From Rubricoccus sp038746605 (GTDB lineage: Bacteria > Bacteroidota > Rhodothermia > Rhodothermales > Rubricoccaceae): 64,000 nt of DNA. This document shows, piece by piece, positions 41,766 to 48,537 of this stretch. The stretch covers positions 62,001 through 126,000 of the forward strand of contig JBCDKM010000009.1 of the NCBI GenBank assembly GCA_038746605.1. Direction: 5' to 3'. The position numbers and the translations under genes are program-made. The stretch's first letter is position 1. Each line of letters starts with the position of its first letter. The notes below the pieces were generated by a model. The model was not told the DNA's origin and ran no database searches. It saw only the letters and a program-made list of their open reading frames with translations.

Positions 41766-42440
41766 TCAGGTCGAGGGAGCGCGCCACTCGACAGCCAACG
41801 TCGCGCCCTCTGGGGCATCGCCCTCCGTGAGGCCCGTGGCGTAGTCGAGGCATCCCCAGAAGGCATCCCAGTCAGGCGTTCGCAGCCCCATGGGGTGTCC
41901 CTGGTAGGTCGTCGCGAGGCGCACGCCATTCCAGCGCTGGGCTACGTCTGGAGGAGGCGCGAGGAAGACCAGCGTGTCGCCTCCGGCCAGGTCCATCATC
42001 ATCAGCGGCGTTCCGGCTGCCTCGAACGCGCCCTCCAGCGCGCGAACCGCCGCGACGTAGCCCGCACGCGTCTCGGCCCGTCTCCGCTCCACGTAGGCAT
42101 CCCAGTCGTCGAGTTGCTCTTCTTCCATGTCGGTGGCCGGGTCCAGGATCTCCGGGAGGAGAGCGATCACTTCGCCGGGAAGCGTCACCTGCTCGCTCCA
42201 CTGATCGAAGATCTCGTGCTGGTACTTGTCCTCGGAGGCGGTGGTGTGGCCGTGGGCCATGAGCGCGCTGACCACACAGCGCAGGACGTTCTCCTCGTCT
42301 GTCTCGCGGCCGTCGAGGTAGAACCCGACCACCTCTTTGGTCCGTGGCGGCTGGGCGAGGGCGGCGTCGGCAGCAGCCAGGACGGCGGGGTCTCCGCCCG
42401 AGAGGTCGGCGGCAAAACGGCGGATGGCGGAGGCGTGCAT
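41766..42440 (-). CDS. Hypothetical protein, 224 residues
   Basis: I do not recognise a family. Acidic, soluble, no signal peptide or membrane segment. The N-terminal 90 residues look helical (AIRRFAADLSGGDPAVLAAADAALAQ); the C-terminal half alternates short strands and loops (TLVFLAPPPDVAQRWNGVRL, HPMGLRTPDWDAFWGCLDYATGL). Codon composition matches the neighbours, so it is likely a genuine resident gene. Its start (42440) faces the arginine leader region across 195 bases that hold one palindromic repeat. Confidence 0.72.
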   Translation of the reverse strand: MHASAIRRFAADLSGGDPAVLAAADAALAQPPRTKEVVGFYLDGRETDEENVLRCVVSALMAHGHTTASEDKYQHEIFDQWSEQVTLPGEVIALLPEILDPATDMEEEQLDDWDAYVERRRAETRAGYVAAVRALEGAFEAAGTPLMMMDLAGGDTLVFLAPPPDVAQRWNGVRLATTYQGHPMGLRTPDWDAFWGCLDYATGLTEGDAPEGATLAVEWRAPST

Positions 42441-42547
42441 GGAGCGAGGTAAGGGGGAGAGTGAAAGCTGCGTTCCGAGCGTGACATGCGGGCGTCACAT
42501 GCAATCCGAGCCGCGCCGGACGGACAGAGATCCTCCCGTGGTCCGGT

Positions 42548-42581
42548 CCGCCTCGGCGCGTCCGTGGAGAGACCGAGGTGG
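42548..42581. repeat. Palindromic repeat, long form
   Basis: CCGCCTCGG...CGTCCGTGGAGA...CCGAGGTGG between the hypothetical gene and the arginine promoter. No other structure is visible in 42441-42600. Confidence 0.83.
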
Positions 42582-42635
42582 AGGAGACTGGATGTGGTGT
42601 TTTGGTTTCGGTAGCGCTTCCATAGACCGAAGGCG

Positions 42636-42664
42636 TTGACATCGCGCCGGAGTGCCCGTTTCTT
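42636..42664 (+). promoter_or_regulatory. Putative promoter of the arginine operon
   Basis: A perfect TTGACA at 42636-42641, 17-base spacer, then TTTCTT at 42659-42664 (weak -10). Transcription would start near 42671, making the leader peptide at 42673 almost leaderless. An inverted repeat TTCGGT/ACCGAA (42607-42612, 42626-42631) sits just upstream and could be an operator. Confidence 0.5.
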
Positions 42665-42672
42665 GGGATCCC

Positions 42673-42747
42673 ATGCCGCTCGCCGCGTTCCGTCCCCGAC
42701 GTCCCCGACGCCGACTCATCCAGTCGGACGGGACCGGTACAGCCTAG
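42673..42747 (+). CDS. Arginine-rich leader peptide of the arg operon attenuator
   Basis: 24 codons: MPLAAF, then RPRRPRRR, then LIQSDGTGTA and TAG. Six of the eight codons between 42691 and 42714 encode Arg (CGT, CGA, CGT, CGA, CGC, CGA). It is immediately followed by mutually exclusive hairpins and a terminator in front of argG, so it fits a ribosome-stalling sensor: low charged tRNA-Arg halts translation over the Arg cluster. It is too short for ordinary gene callers. No strong Shine-Dalgarno; the transcript may start only a few bases upstream. Evidence is positional and structural, not from homology. Confidence 0.75.
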   Translation: MPLAAFRPRRPRRRLIQSDGTGTA

Positions 42748-42796
42748 GGAGCCAGAGCACACGAGCCCTTCCCCGCGCGTCCGCCGATCCTGTCCG
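42701..42796 (+). promoter_or_regulatory. Attenuator hairpins: anti-antiterminator and antiterminator
   Basis: Segment 1 with 2: GTCCC (42701-42705) pairs GGGAC (42730-42734) and CCGAC (42711-42715) pairs GTCGG (42723-42727). Segment 2 with 3: 42725-42737 pairs 42784-42796 with 12 of 13 positions matched (one G-T), which includes most of the 5' arm of the terminator. Segment 1 overlaps the Arg codons, so a stalled ribosome there frees segment 2 to block the terminator. The pairings were read by eye; folding energies were not computed. Confidence 0.7.
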
Positions 42797-42810
42797 GGTC
42801 GGCTTTTTTT
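42783..42810 (+). terminator. Attenuator terminator abutting argG
   Basis: GCCGATCC / GGGTCGGC 8-bp stem (one T-G pair), 5-base loop, followed by seven T (42804-42810). The ATG of argG is the very next base. This is the best intrinsic terminator in the window. Confidence 0.88.
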
Positions 42811-44010
42811 ATGTCCATCGCCCTCGCCTTCTCTGGAGGTCTCGACACCTCCTTCTGCGTCCCGTATCTCCGCGAGGAGACCGGCCAGCCCGTCCACACC
42901 GTCACCGTCGATACTGGCGGTTTCTCCGCTGACGAGAAGCGCCGGATTGAGGCGCGTGCACGCGATCTCGGCGCGGCGAGCCACACCGTCGTGGATGCCC
43001 GCGCGGCGCTCTGGGAGCGTGTCCTCCAGTACCTGGTCAAGGGCAACGTGCGGCGCGGCGGCGTGTACCCGCTGTGCGTCGGGCCCGAGCGGGTGGTGCA
43101 GGCCGAGGCGCTGGTGGACACTGCCCGCCAGTTGGGTGCGGGCGCCGTGGCCCACGGCTCCACCGGCGCGGGCAACGACCAGATTCGCTTCGATGGCGCC
43201 CTCCGTCTCCTCGCGGGCGACCTGGACGTTCTGACGCCGATCCGCTCGCTCGCCCTCTCGCGCGAGGCCAGCACGCAGTTCCTCCAGGAGCGCGGCTTTA
43301 CTGTTGAGGCGAAGACGACCGACTACTCCGTCAACTCCGGCCTCTGGGGCACCACCATCGGCGGAAAGGAGACGCACCGGCCGGACGGTGTGCTCCCCGA
43401 GGCGGCCTGGGTGGACACCGTCGCACCGCACGACGCGCCAGACGCGACGCGCCGGATCACGATCACGTGGGAGCAGGGCGTACCGGTCGCGCTAGATGGA
43501 GAGGCTCTCGACCCGGTCCGCCTCGTGGAAACGCTCAACGAGGTCGGCGCGGCGCACGGCGTGGGGCGGGGCGTGCATGTGGGCGACACCATCCTCGGGA
43601 TCAAGGGTCGTGTGGCCTTCGAGGCGCCCGCCGCCGGAATCCTCCTGGATGCTCATCGCGAGATCGAGAAGATCGTCCTCACGCACCTCCAACTCACGCA
43701 CAAGGCCAGCCTCGGCGACCTCTACGGGCGGCTCGTCCACGAGGGCCTTTTCTTCGATCCCCTCGCGGGCGACTTGGAGGCCTTCCTCGATTCCACCCAG
43801 CAGCGCGTCACCGGCACCACGACCGTCGAACTGTTCAAGGGCTCGACCTGCGTCCTCGGCGCCGCCAGCCCGCACAGCCTCTTCGATGCGGGCGCCCGCT
43901 ACGGCGAAGACTCTGCCCTCTGGGACGGCCGCGATGCCGAAGGGTTTGCCAGGATTTACGGCATCCAGGCTCGCCTGGCAGATCGCGCGCTGGACAGTGC
44001 GACCCCATAA
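42811..44010 (+). CDS. argG: Argininosuccinate synthase
   Basis: 399 residues, normal length. Joins citrulline and aspartate with ATP to give argininosuccinate. Visible: the PP-loop ATP motif ALAFSGGLDTSF at the N-terminus, AHGSTGAGNDQIRFD, YSVNSGLWGTTIGGKE and GVHVGDTILGIKGRVAFEAP. First structural gene of an eight-gene arginine operon, directly under the attenuator; its ATG follows the terminator T-run, so there is no room for a Shine-Dalgarno on read-through transcripts other than through the hairpin. A long inverted repeat follows the stop before the next gene. Confidence 0.96.
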   Translation: MSIALAFSGGLDTSFCVPYLREETGQPVHTVTVDTGGFSADEKRRIEARARDLGAASHTVVDARAALWERVLQYLVKGNVRRGGVYPLCVGPERVVQAEALVDTARQLGAGAVAHGSTGAGNDQIRFDGALRLLAGDLDVLTPIRSLALSREASTQFLQERGFTVEAKTTDYSVNSGLWGTTIGGKETHRPDGVLPEAAWVDTVAPHDAPDATRRITITWEQGVPVALDGEALDPVRLVETLNEVGAAHGVGRGVHVGDTILGIKGRVAFEAPAAGILLDAHREIEKIVLTHLQLTHKASLGDLYGRLVHEGLFFDPLAGDLEAFLDSTQQRVTGTTTVELFKGSTCVLGAASPHSLFDAGARYGEDSALWDGRDAEGFARIYGIQARLADRALDSATP

Positions 44011-44017
44011 CGAGAAC

Positions 44018-44084
44018 TGCGTACTGCGTAAGGGCGGCCAACGGCCGCTGAAGTGCCAGCCCAGCACCCCTTACGCAGTACGCA
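44018..44084. repeat. Intercistronic 17-bp inverted repeat
   Basis: TGCGTACTGCGTAAGGG (44018-44034) is perfectly complementary to CCCTTACGCAGTACGCA (44068-44084), and an inner hairpin CGGCC-AAC-GGCCG follows the first arm. Unrelated in sequence to the dispersed palindrome. It separates argG from the DUF1611 gene and could be an mRNA processing or stability element. Confidence 0.8.
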
Positions 44085-44100
44085 CTCCGCAGTACTCCTC

Positions 44101-45222
44101 ATGACCACCGTCACTGCCGATCACGTCGCCTCTTCCACCGGGCCGTGCGCGCTCACGCCCAGCGCTCGCGTCACGCCGTACGTCGTGGCCGAGGAAGGCT
44201 ACTGCCTCGCCGTCCGCGCCCTCGCAGATAAAGAGGTCTACAATCAGGTGGAGCACACCGATGGCTCCTTCCACGCCATTCGGAAGGGCGAGGTGCTGCT
44301 CGGCGCGCTGGGTGAGCGGCAGGCGCTGAAAGGGTACAGCGGTCGCATCCCGCGCCAGATCGCGCCAGGCGACACGCTCCACGTCCTCAACATGGGTGGC
44401 ATCCTGGGCCACTGCGTGACCGAGCACCCCGACCTCGGGCCCGCGCTGGCCGTTGAAGTCCTCGGAGCCGTCGTCCACGGCGAGCCCGCGCGGCACGCCC
44501 GGATCCAGGAGCACGCGCTGGAGGCGCGCGAGCATCTCGCGGAGTCCGCCCCGTTGGTGTTCGTGAGCGGGACGGCGATGAATACCGGCAAGACGTTCGC
44601 CGCCGCGATGCTCGTGAAGGGTCTCACCGCGCGAGGCTTCCGCGTCGCCGCCGCCAAGCTGACCGGCGCCGCGCTCCAGCGCGATGTCCGCGCGATGCAG
44701 GAGGCCGGGGCCGTCTGCTCCGCCTCGTTCACCGAGGCGGGCCGGGTCGCCACGACCGGACGCGAGGTCATCGCGACCGCCAAGGGCATCATCGCGCACC
44801 TCAACACCTGCTCGCCAGACGTGCTCGTGCTCGAACTCGGCGATGGCATCATCGGGCCGTATGGCGTGGACGGCATCCTGCGCGACATGGAACTCCAGCG
44901 CCTCACCGCCGCCCACGTCCTCGCCGGGGCGGACCTCGCAGGCGTCTGGGCGGCGGACCAGATTTTCCGAAACCAGTACCGTTCCGATCTGGCCGTCGTC
45001 GTCGGCCCCACGACCGACACCGAGGTGGGACGGCGCCACATCCAGACTGCGATGGGCGTCCCCGCCGTTAACGCTCGCCTGGAGCCCGACGCGCTCGCAG
45101 CACTCGTCGCCGATGCTGTCAAGGACATGGCGGCGTGGCAGCGGACGCCCCACGCACAGGCCGCGGGGGGGCTGCGCCGCGCGGTCCCCGGCCTCGGCGC
45201 TGCACTCGGAGACAACCAGTAG
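44101..45222 (+). CDS. DUF1611 P-loop protein in the arginine operon (candidate glutamate N-acyltransferase)
   Basis: 373 residues from the ATG at 44101. N-terminal DUF1611_N domain (about 20-145), then a P-loop domain with GTAMNTGKTF (157-166), KLTGAALQRDVRAMQEAGAV, LELGDGIIGPYGVDGIL and VGPTTDTEVGRRHIQTAMGVP. The family includes DgcN, a D-glutamate N-acetyltransferase. Located between argG and argC in an operon with every arginine step except glutamate N-acylation, it is the obvious candidate for that step; this is inference. Family assignment is firm. An imperfect palindrome (44720-44742) lies inside. Confidence 0.85.
   Translation: MTTVTADHVASSTGPCALTPSARVTPYVVAEEGYCLAVRALADKEVYNQVEHTDGSFHAIRKGEVLLGALGERQALKGYSGRIPRQIAPGDTLHVLNMGGILGHCVTEHPDLGPALAVEVLGAVVHGEPARHARIQEHALEAREHLAESAPLVFVSGTAMNTGKTFAAAMLVKGLTARGFRVAAAKLTGAALQRDVRAMQEAGAVCSASFTEAGRVATTGREVIATAKGIIAHLNTCSPDVLVLELGDGIIGPYGVDGILRDMELQRLTAAHVLAGADLAGVWAADQIFRNQYRSDLAVVVGPTTDTEVGRRHIQTAMGVPAVNARLEPDALAALVADAVKDMAAWQRTPHAQAAGGLRRAVPGLGAALGDNQ
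44720..44742. repeat. Repeat-like palindrome inside the DUF1611 gene
   Basis: CCGCCTCG-TTCA-CCGAGGCGGGC resembles the short form but with a 4-base centre. It reads SASFTEAGR in frame; could be a degenerate copy or coincidence. Confidence 0.45.
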
Positions 45223-45228
45223 CAGACG

Positions 45229-46248
45229 ATGAATCCTGAACCCGAACTCCTGAGCCTGAAACGCGTCGCCGTGCTGCACGGCGCCGGGTACGCCGGTGGC
45301 GAGCTCGTCGCGCTGCTCCTGCGGCACCCGCACGTGGACCTCGCGGCCGTGACGAGTCGGAGCCACGCGGGGGAACCCGTGCACGTCCCCCACCCCCGAC
45401 TTCGAGGCATGGCCGATCTCGTGTTCACGGCACCCGACGACCTGGACCTGACCGACGTAGACGCCGCTGTCATCTGCGCCGAGCACGGCCGAGGCGCTGC
45501 CGCCGTCCACAGCCTCCGCCAGTCCGGTTTCGAGGGGCTCATCGTGGACCTCTCCGCCGACCACCGCCTCCCGCGCGGCCTCTACGACGCGACGTACCCG
45601 AGCCCTCACCCGCACCCGGAGCAGATCGAGGACGCCGTGTATGGTCTCGTGGAGGTCCATCGCGAGGCGATCCGGGGTGCTCGCCTCGTCGCCAACCCGG
45701 GCTGCTTCGCGACGGCGCTCGCGCTCGCGCTCTGGCCGCTCCGCGAGGTCGCGAGCGAGGCGCACATCACGGCCCTGACAGGCGCCAGCGGGTCGGGCGC
45801 GAGGCCGTCCGCCACGACGCACTTTCCCACGCGCGACGGAAACGCTCGCGCCTACCGCCCGTTCGCCCACCGTCACCAGCCGGAGGTGGAGCAGGTCGTG
45901 GGGCCGGGTCTCGCGATCCACTTCGTGCCCGCGTCCGCGCCATGGACGCGTGGCATCTGGGGCACCGCCCACGTCCGCCTCGGGCGCGCGATGGACGCAG
46001 CGGAGATCGCGGGGTTGTTCCACGATGCGTATGCGGACGCCACGTTCGTTCGCGTGACAGACGGTGCGCTCCCCGAACTGCTGCCCGTCGTGAACAGCCC
46101 GTTCTGCGATGTGGGCTGGGTGGCACGCGATGGCGCCCTCGTCGTCGGTTTTGCCATTGACAACCTCCTGAAGGGCGCGGCCTCCCAGGCGGTCCAGAAC
46201 CTCAACCTTGCGCTCGGTCTCCCCGAGGTCGCCGGACTTCTTCCCTGA
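45229..46248 (+). CDS. argC: N-acyl-gamma-glutamyl-phosphate reductase
   Basis: 339 residues. Reduces N-acyl-glutamyl phosphate to the semialdehyde with NADPH. Rossmann start VAVLHGAGYAGGELVALLLRHP, VICAEHGRGAAAVHSL in the loop region, catalytic Cys in VANPGCFATALALALWPL, and the late ITALTGASGSGARPS and FVPASAPWTRGIWGTAHV blocks. The PSATTHFPTRDGNARAYRPF stretch is close to LysY/ArgC of Bacteroidota. Starts six bases after the DUF1611 stop. Whether the acyl group is acetyl or succinyl cannot be read from this gene. Confidence 0.93.
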   Translation: MNPEPELLSLKRVAVLHGAGYAGGELVALLLRHPHVDLAAVTSRSHAGEPVHVPHPRLRGMADLVFTAPDDLDLTDVDAAVICAEHGRGAAAVHSLRQSGFEGLIVDLSADHRLPRGLYDATYPSPHPHPEQIEDAVYGLVEVHREAIRGARLVANPGCFATALALALWPLREVASEAHITALTGASGSGARPSATTHFPTRDGNARAYRPFAHRHQPEVEQVVGPGLAIHFVPASAPWTRGIWGTAHVRLGRAMDAAEIAGLFHDAYADATFVRVTDGALPELLPVVNSPFCDVGWVARDGALVVGFAIDNLLKGAASQAVQNLNLALGLPEVAGLLP

Positions 46249-46253
46249 CTCCT

Positions 46254-46274
46254 CCCGCCTCGGCCCCGAGGCGG
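46254..46274. repeat. Palindromic repeat, short form, inside the arg operon
   Basis: CCCGCCTCGGCCCCGAGGCGG, five bases past the argC stop and eight before the argD start. A full terminator here would cut the operon, so its effect must be partial. Confidence 0.82.
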
Positions 46275-46282
46275 ACCCTGCC

Positions 46283-47464
46283 ATGACTGCCGACACGATC
46301 CTCGACCCCCTCGCGCTGGAAGACGCCACCACGCTTCCGACCTACGCCAAGCCGCCCGTCGCGCTCGTCCGGGGCGAGAACGCCACCGTCTGGGACGCCG
46401 ACGGCCGCGCGATCCTCGACCTCTACGGCGGCCACTGCGTCGCGCTACTCGGCCACTGCCCACCGCGCGTCGTGGACGCCATCCGCGAGCAGGCGGGCGA
46501 GTTGCTTTTCTACTCCAACGCCGTCTACAGCCCGGTCCGCGCGGAGGCGAGCGCCCAACTGGTAGACCTCGCGCCGGAGGGTCTCAGCCGCGTCTTCTGG
46601 TGCAACTCTGGCACCGAAGCCAACGAGGCCGCACTCAAGCTGGCTCGCGCCGTGACCGGAAAGAGCGGCATCGTCGCGATGACGGGCGCTTTCCACGGGC
46701 GAACCGTCGGTGCCCTCGCGACTACGTGGGGCGACAGCTACCAGGCGCCGTACCGCGCGATTCTGCCGCAGACGCACTTCGCCCCCTTCGGGGACGCCGA
46801 GGCGGTGGAAGCCGCGCTGGCCGGAGGCGAGGTCGCGGCGGTCATTCTGGAGCCGATCCAGAGCATGGCGGGCATCACCGAGGCCCCGCCCGCCTACTAC
46901 CAGGCCCTTCGCGAGGCGTGCGACCGGCACGGCGCGCTGCTCGTCTTCGACGAGGTGCAGACTGGCGTGGGGCGCACGGGCGTCTTCTCCTACGGCGAGC
47001 ACGTCGGCGTGACGCCCGACATCGTGACGCTCGCGAAGAGCCTCGGGGCGGGCGTGCCGGTCGGTGCGGCGCTCGTCTCCGATGCCATCGCGGAGACCGT
47101 CAAGACCGGCGACCAGGGCACTACGTTTGGAGGCGGGATGCTCGCGATGGCGGCCGTCCACGCCGCGCTGGACCAGCTCGCAGATGAGGGGCTGATGGAC
47201 CGCGCCCTCGTGCTGGAGGCTGCGTTCCGCGACGAACTCGCATCCGTGGAAAACGTGGTCGAGGTTCGAGGCCGGGGGTGCCTCCTCGGCGTGGAACTGG
47301 ACCGTCCCGCGAAGCCCGTCTCCGCTGCCCTGCGCGACGACCACGCCATCCTCGTCGGCACGAGCAAGCACCCCCACACGCTCCGTCTCATGCCTCCGCT
47401 CACGACACCGCTGGACGCCGCCACAGAGCTGGCCGAGGCTCTCCGCGCCGTGCTCGCCGTCTGA
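46283..47464 (+). CDS. argD: N-acylornithine aminotransferase
   Basis: 393 residues from the ATG at 46283. PLP fold-type I, class III aminotransferase converting N-acylglutamate semialdehyde to N-acylornithine. Signs: WDADGRAILDLYGGHCVALL, FWCNSGTEANEAALKLAR, AFHGRTVGALATTW, LLVFDEVQTGVGRTG, and the PLP Lys in IVTLAKSLGAGVPVGA. The upstream in-frame start at 46208 is inside argC and the repeat, so is rejected. Confidence 0.93.
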   Translation: MTADTILDPLALEDATTLPTYAKPPVALVRGENATVWDADGRAILDLYGGHCVALLGHCPPRVVDAIREQAGELLFYSNAVYSPVRAEASAQLVDLAPEGLSRVFWCNSGTEANEAALKLARAVTGKSGIVAMTGAFHGRTVGALATTWGDSYQAPYRAILPQTHFAPFGDAEAVEAALAGGEVAAVILEPIQSMAGITEAPPAYYQALREACDRHGALLVFDEVQTGVGRTGVFSYGEHVGVTPDIVTLAKSLGAGVPVGAALVSDAIAETVKTGDQGTTFGGGMLAMAAVHAALDQLADEGLMDRALVLEAAFRDELASVENVVEVRGRGCLLGVELDRPAKPVSAALRDDHAILVGTSKHPHTLRLMPPLTTPLDAATELAEALRAVLAV

Positions 47465-47469
47465 CCCTG

Positions 47470-47490
47470 CCCGCCTCGGTGCCGAGGCGG
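47470..47490. repeat. Palindromic repeat, short form, inside the arg operon
   Basis: CCCGCCTCGGTGCCGAGGCGG, five bases past the argD stop codon, between argD and argF'. Confidence 0.85.
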
Positions 47491-47523
47491 ACCGACTCGA
47501 CCCTTCTCCTGCCTCCCTCCCCT

Positions 47524-48537
47524 GTGCCTTCTCTCACTTCCTGGACTGATCTCGACGACGAGACCTGGACTGCCTGCTTGGACCGCGCCCTTTACCACCG
47601 CCAGCAGCGTGAGTGGACCGATGCGCCTGCCGGAAAGGCTCTCGCGCTACTCTTCCTCAACCCCAGTCTGCGGACTCGCGCAAGCATGGAGTTGGCCGCG
47701 CAGCACCTGGGGGCTGGGTCCGTGACGCTCACGCCCGGACAAGGCACCTGGGGCCTCGCGTGGGACGACACGCCCATGACTGGCAACGCCGCCGAACACG
47801 TCCGCGAGGCGGTCCCCGTTCTCGGGTCCTACGCCGACGCCCTCGGCGTCCGCACCTTCGCAAGTCTCACGGACTATGACGCCGACCAGGCCGACGCCGC
47901 GCTGGCTGCGGTGGTGGAGGCTTCCCCGGTGCCCGTCGTCAATCTGGAATCGGCGCGATGGCACCCCTGCCAGGAACTCGCCGACGCGGCGGCGCTGACG
48001 GAGACGCTCGGCGACCCGCGTGGCAAGAAGCTCGTCCTCTCCTGGGCGCCACATCCGAAGGCGCTCCCGCAGGCCGTGCCCAACTCGGCGCTGCTGATGG
48101 CCGCGCGGCTCGGGATGGAAGTCATCGTCGCGAGGCCCGAGGGCTTCGGTCTTGGCGCGGACGTAATGGACCTCGCGCGGGATGCCGCCCGGCGCGCGGG
48201 CGGGAGCGTGACCGAGTCCTCGGACCAAGTGATCTCCTTCGATGGCGCCCACGCGGTCTACGCCAAGGCATGGAGCGGGAGCCTCGTCTACGACGCCCCG
48301 AAGCGGGAGGCGGAGGCCCGCGCTGCGAACGCCGACTGGCGCATTACGCAGGCGCTCATGAACCGCACCGACCGCGCCCACTTTATGCACTGCCTGCCCG
48401 TCCGGCGCGGCGTGGTCGTGGACGGCGAGGTGCTGGAGGATGACCGCGCGATCCATCTCCTCCAGGCCGAGTACCGCCTCCATGCCCAGAAGGCCATCCT
48501 GGAGTGGATCTGGGGGCTGGAGGGCACAGGGCAGTGA
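47524..48537 (+). CDS. argF': N-acylornithine (acetyl- or succinylornithine) carbamoyltransferase
   Basis: 337 residues with a GTG start at 47524. Carbamoylates an N-acylated ornithine rather than ornithine, the Bacteroidota/Xanthomonas variant of arginine synthesis. Signs: the carbamoyl-phosphate loop FLNPSLRTRASMELAAQHLG, VPVLGSYADALGVRTFASL, ESARWHPCQELADAAAL, the WAPHPKALPQAVPN region, and HFMHCLPVRRGVVVDGEV typical of this branch. At the position that separates acetyl- (Glu) from succinyl-ornithine (Pro) enzymes my alignment shows Ala (TGNAAEHVREA), so the acyl group is open. Overlaps argB by four bases. Confidence 0.92.
   Translation: MPSLTSWTDLDDETWTACLDRALYHRQQREWTDAPAGKALALLFLNPSLRTRASMELAAQHLGAGSVTLTPGQGTWGLAWDDTPMTGNAAEHVREAVPVLGSYADALGVRTFASLTDYDADQADAALAAVVEASPVPVVNLESARWHPCQELADAAALTETLGDPRGKKLVLSWAPHPKALPQAVPNSALLMAARLGMEVIVARPEGFGLGADVMDLARDAARRAGGSVTESSDQVISFDGAHAVYAKAWSGSLVYDAPKREAEARAANADWRITQALMNRTDRAHFMHCLPVRRGVVVDGEVLEDDRAIHLLQAEYRLHAQKAILEWIWGLEGTGQ

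Noticed and set aside
40093..41853. 586-codon open frame antisense to the photolyase-like gene
   Set aside because: Composition is that of a shadow frame (Arg/Val/His-rich) with no domain signs.
44071..46332. 753-codon open frame on the minus strand across the arg genes
   Set aside because: It is antisense to DUF1611 and argC, with no homologous motifs; long antisense frames are common at this GC content.
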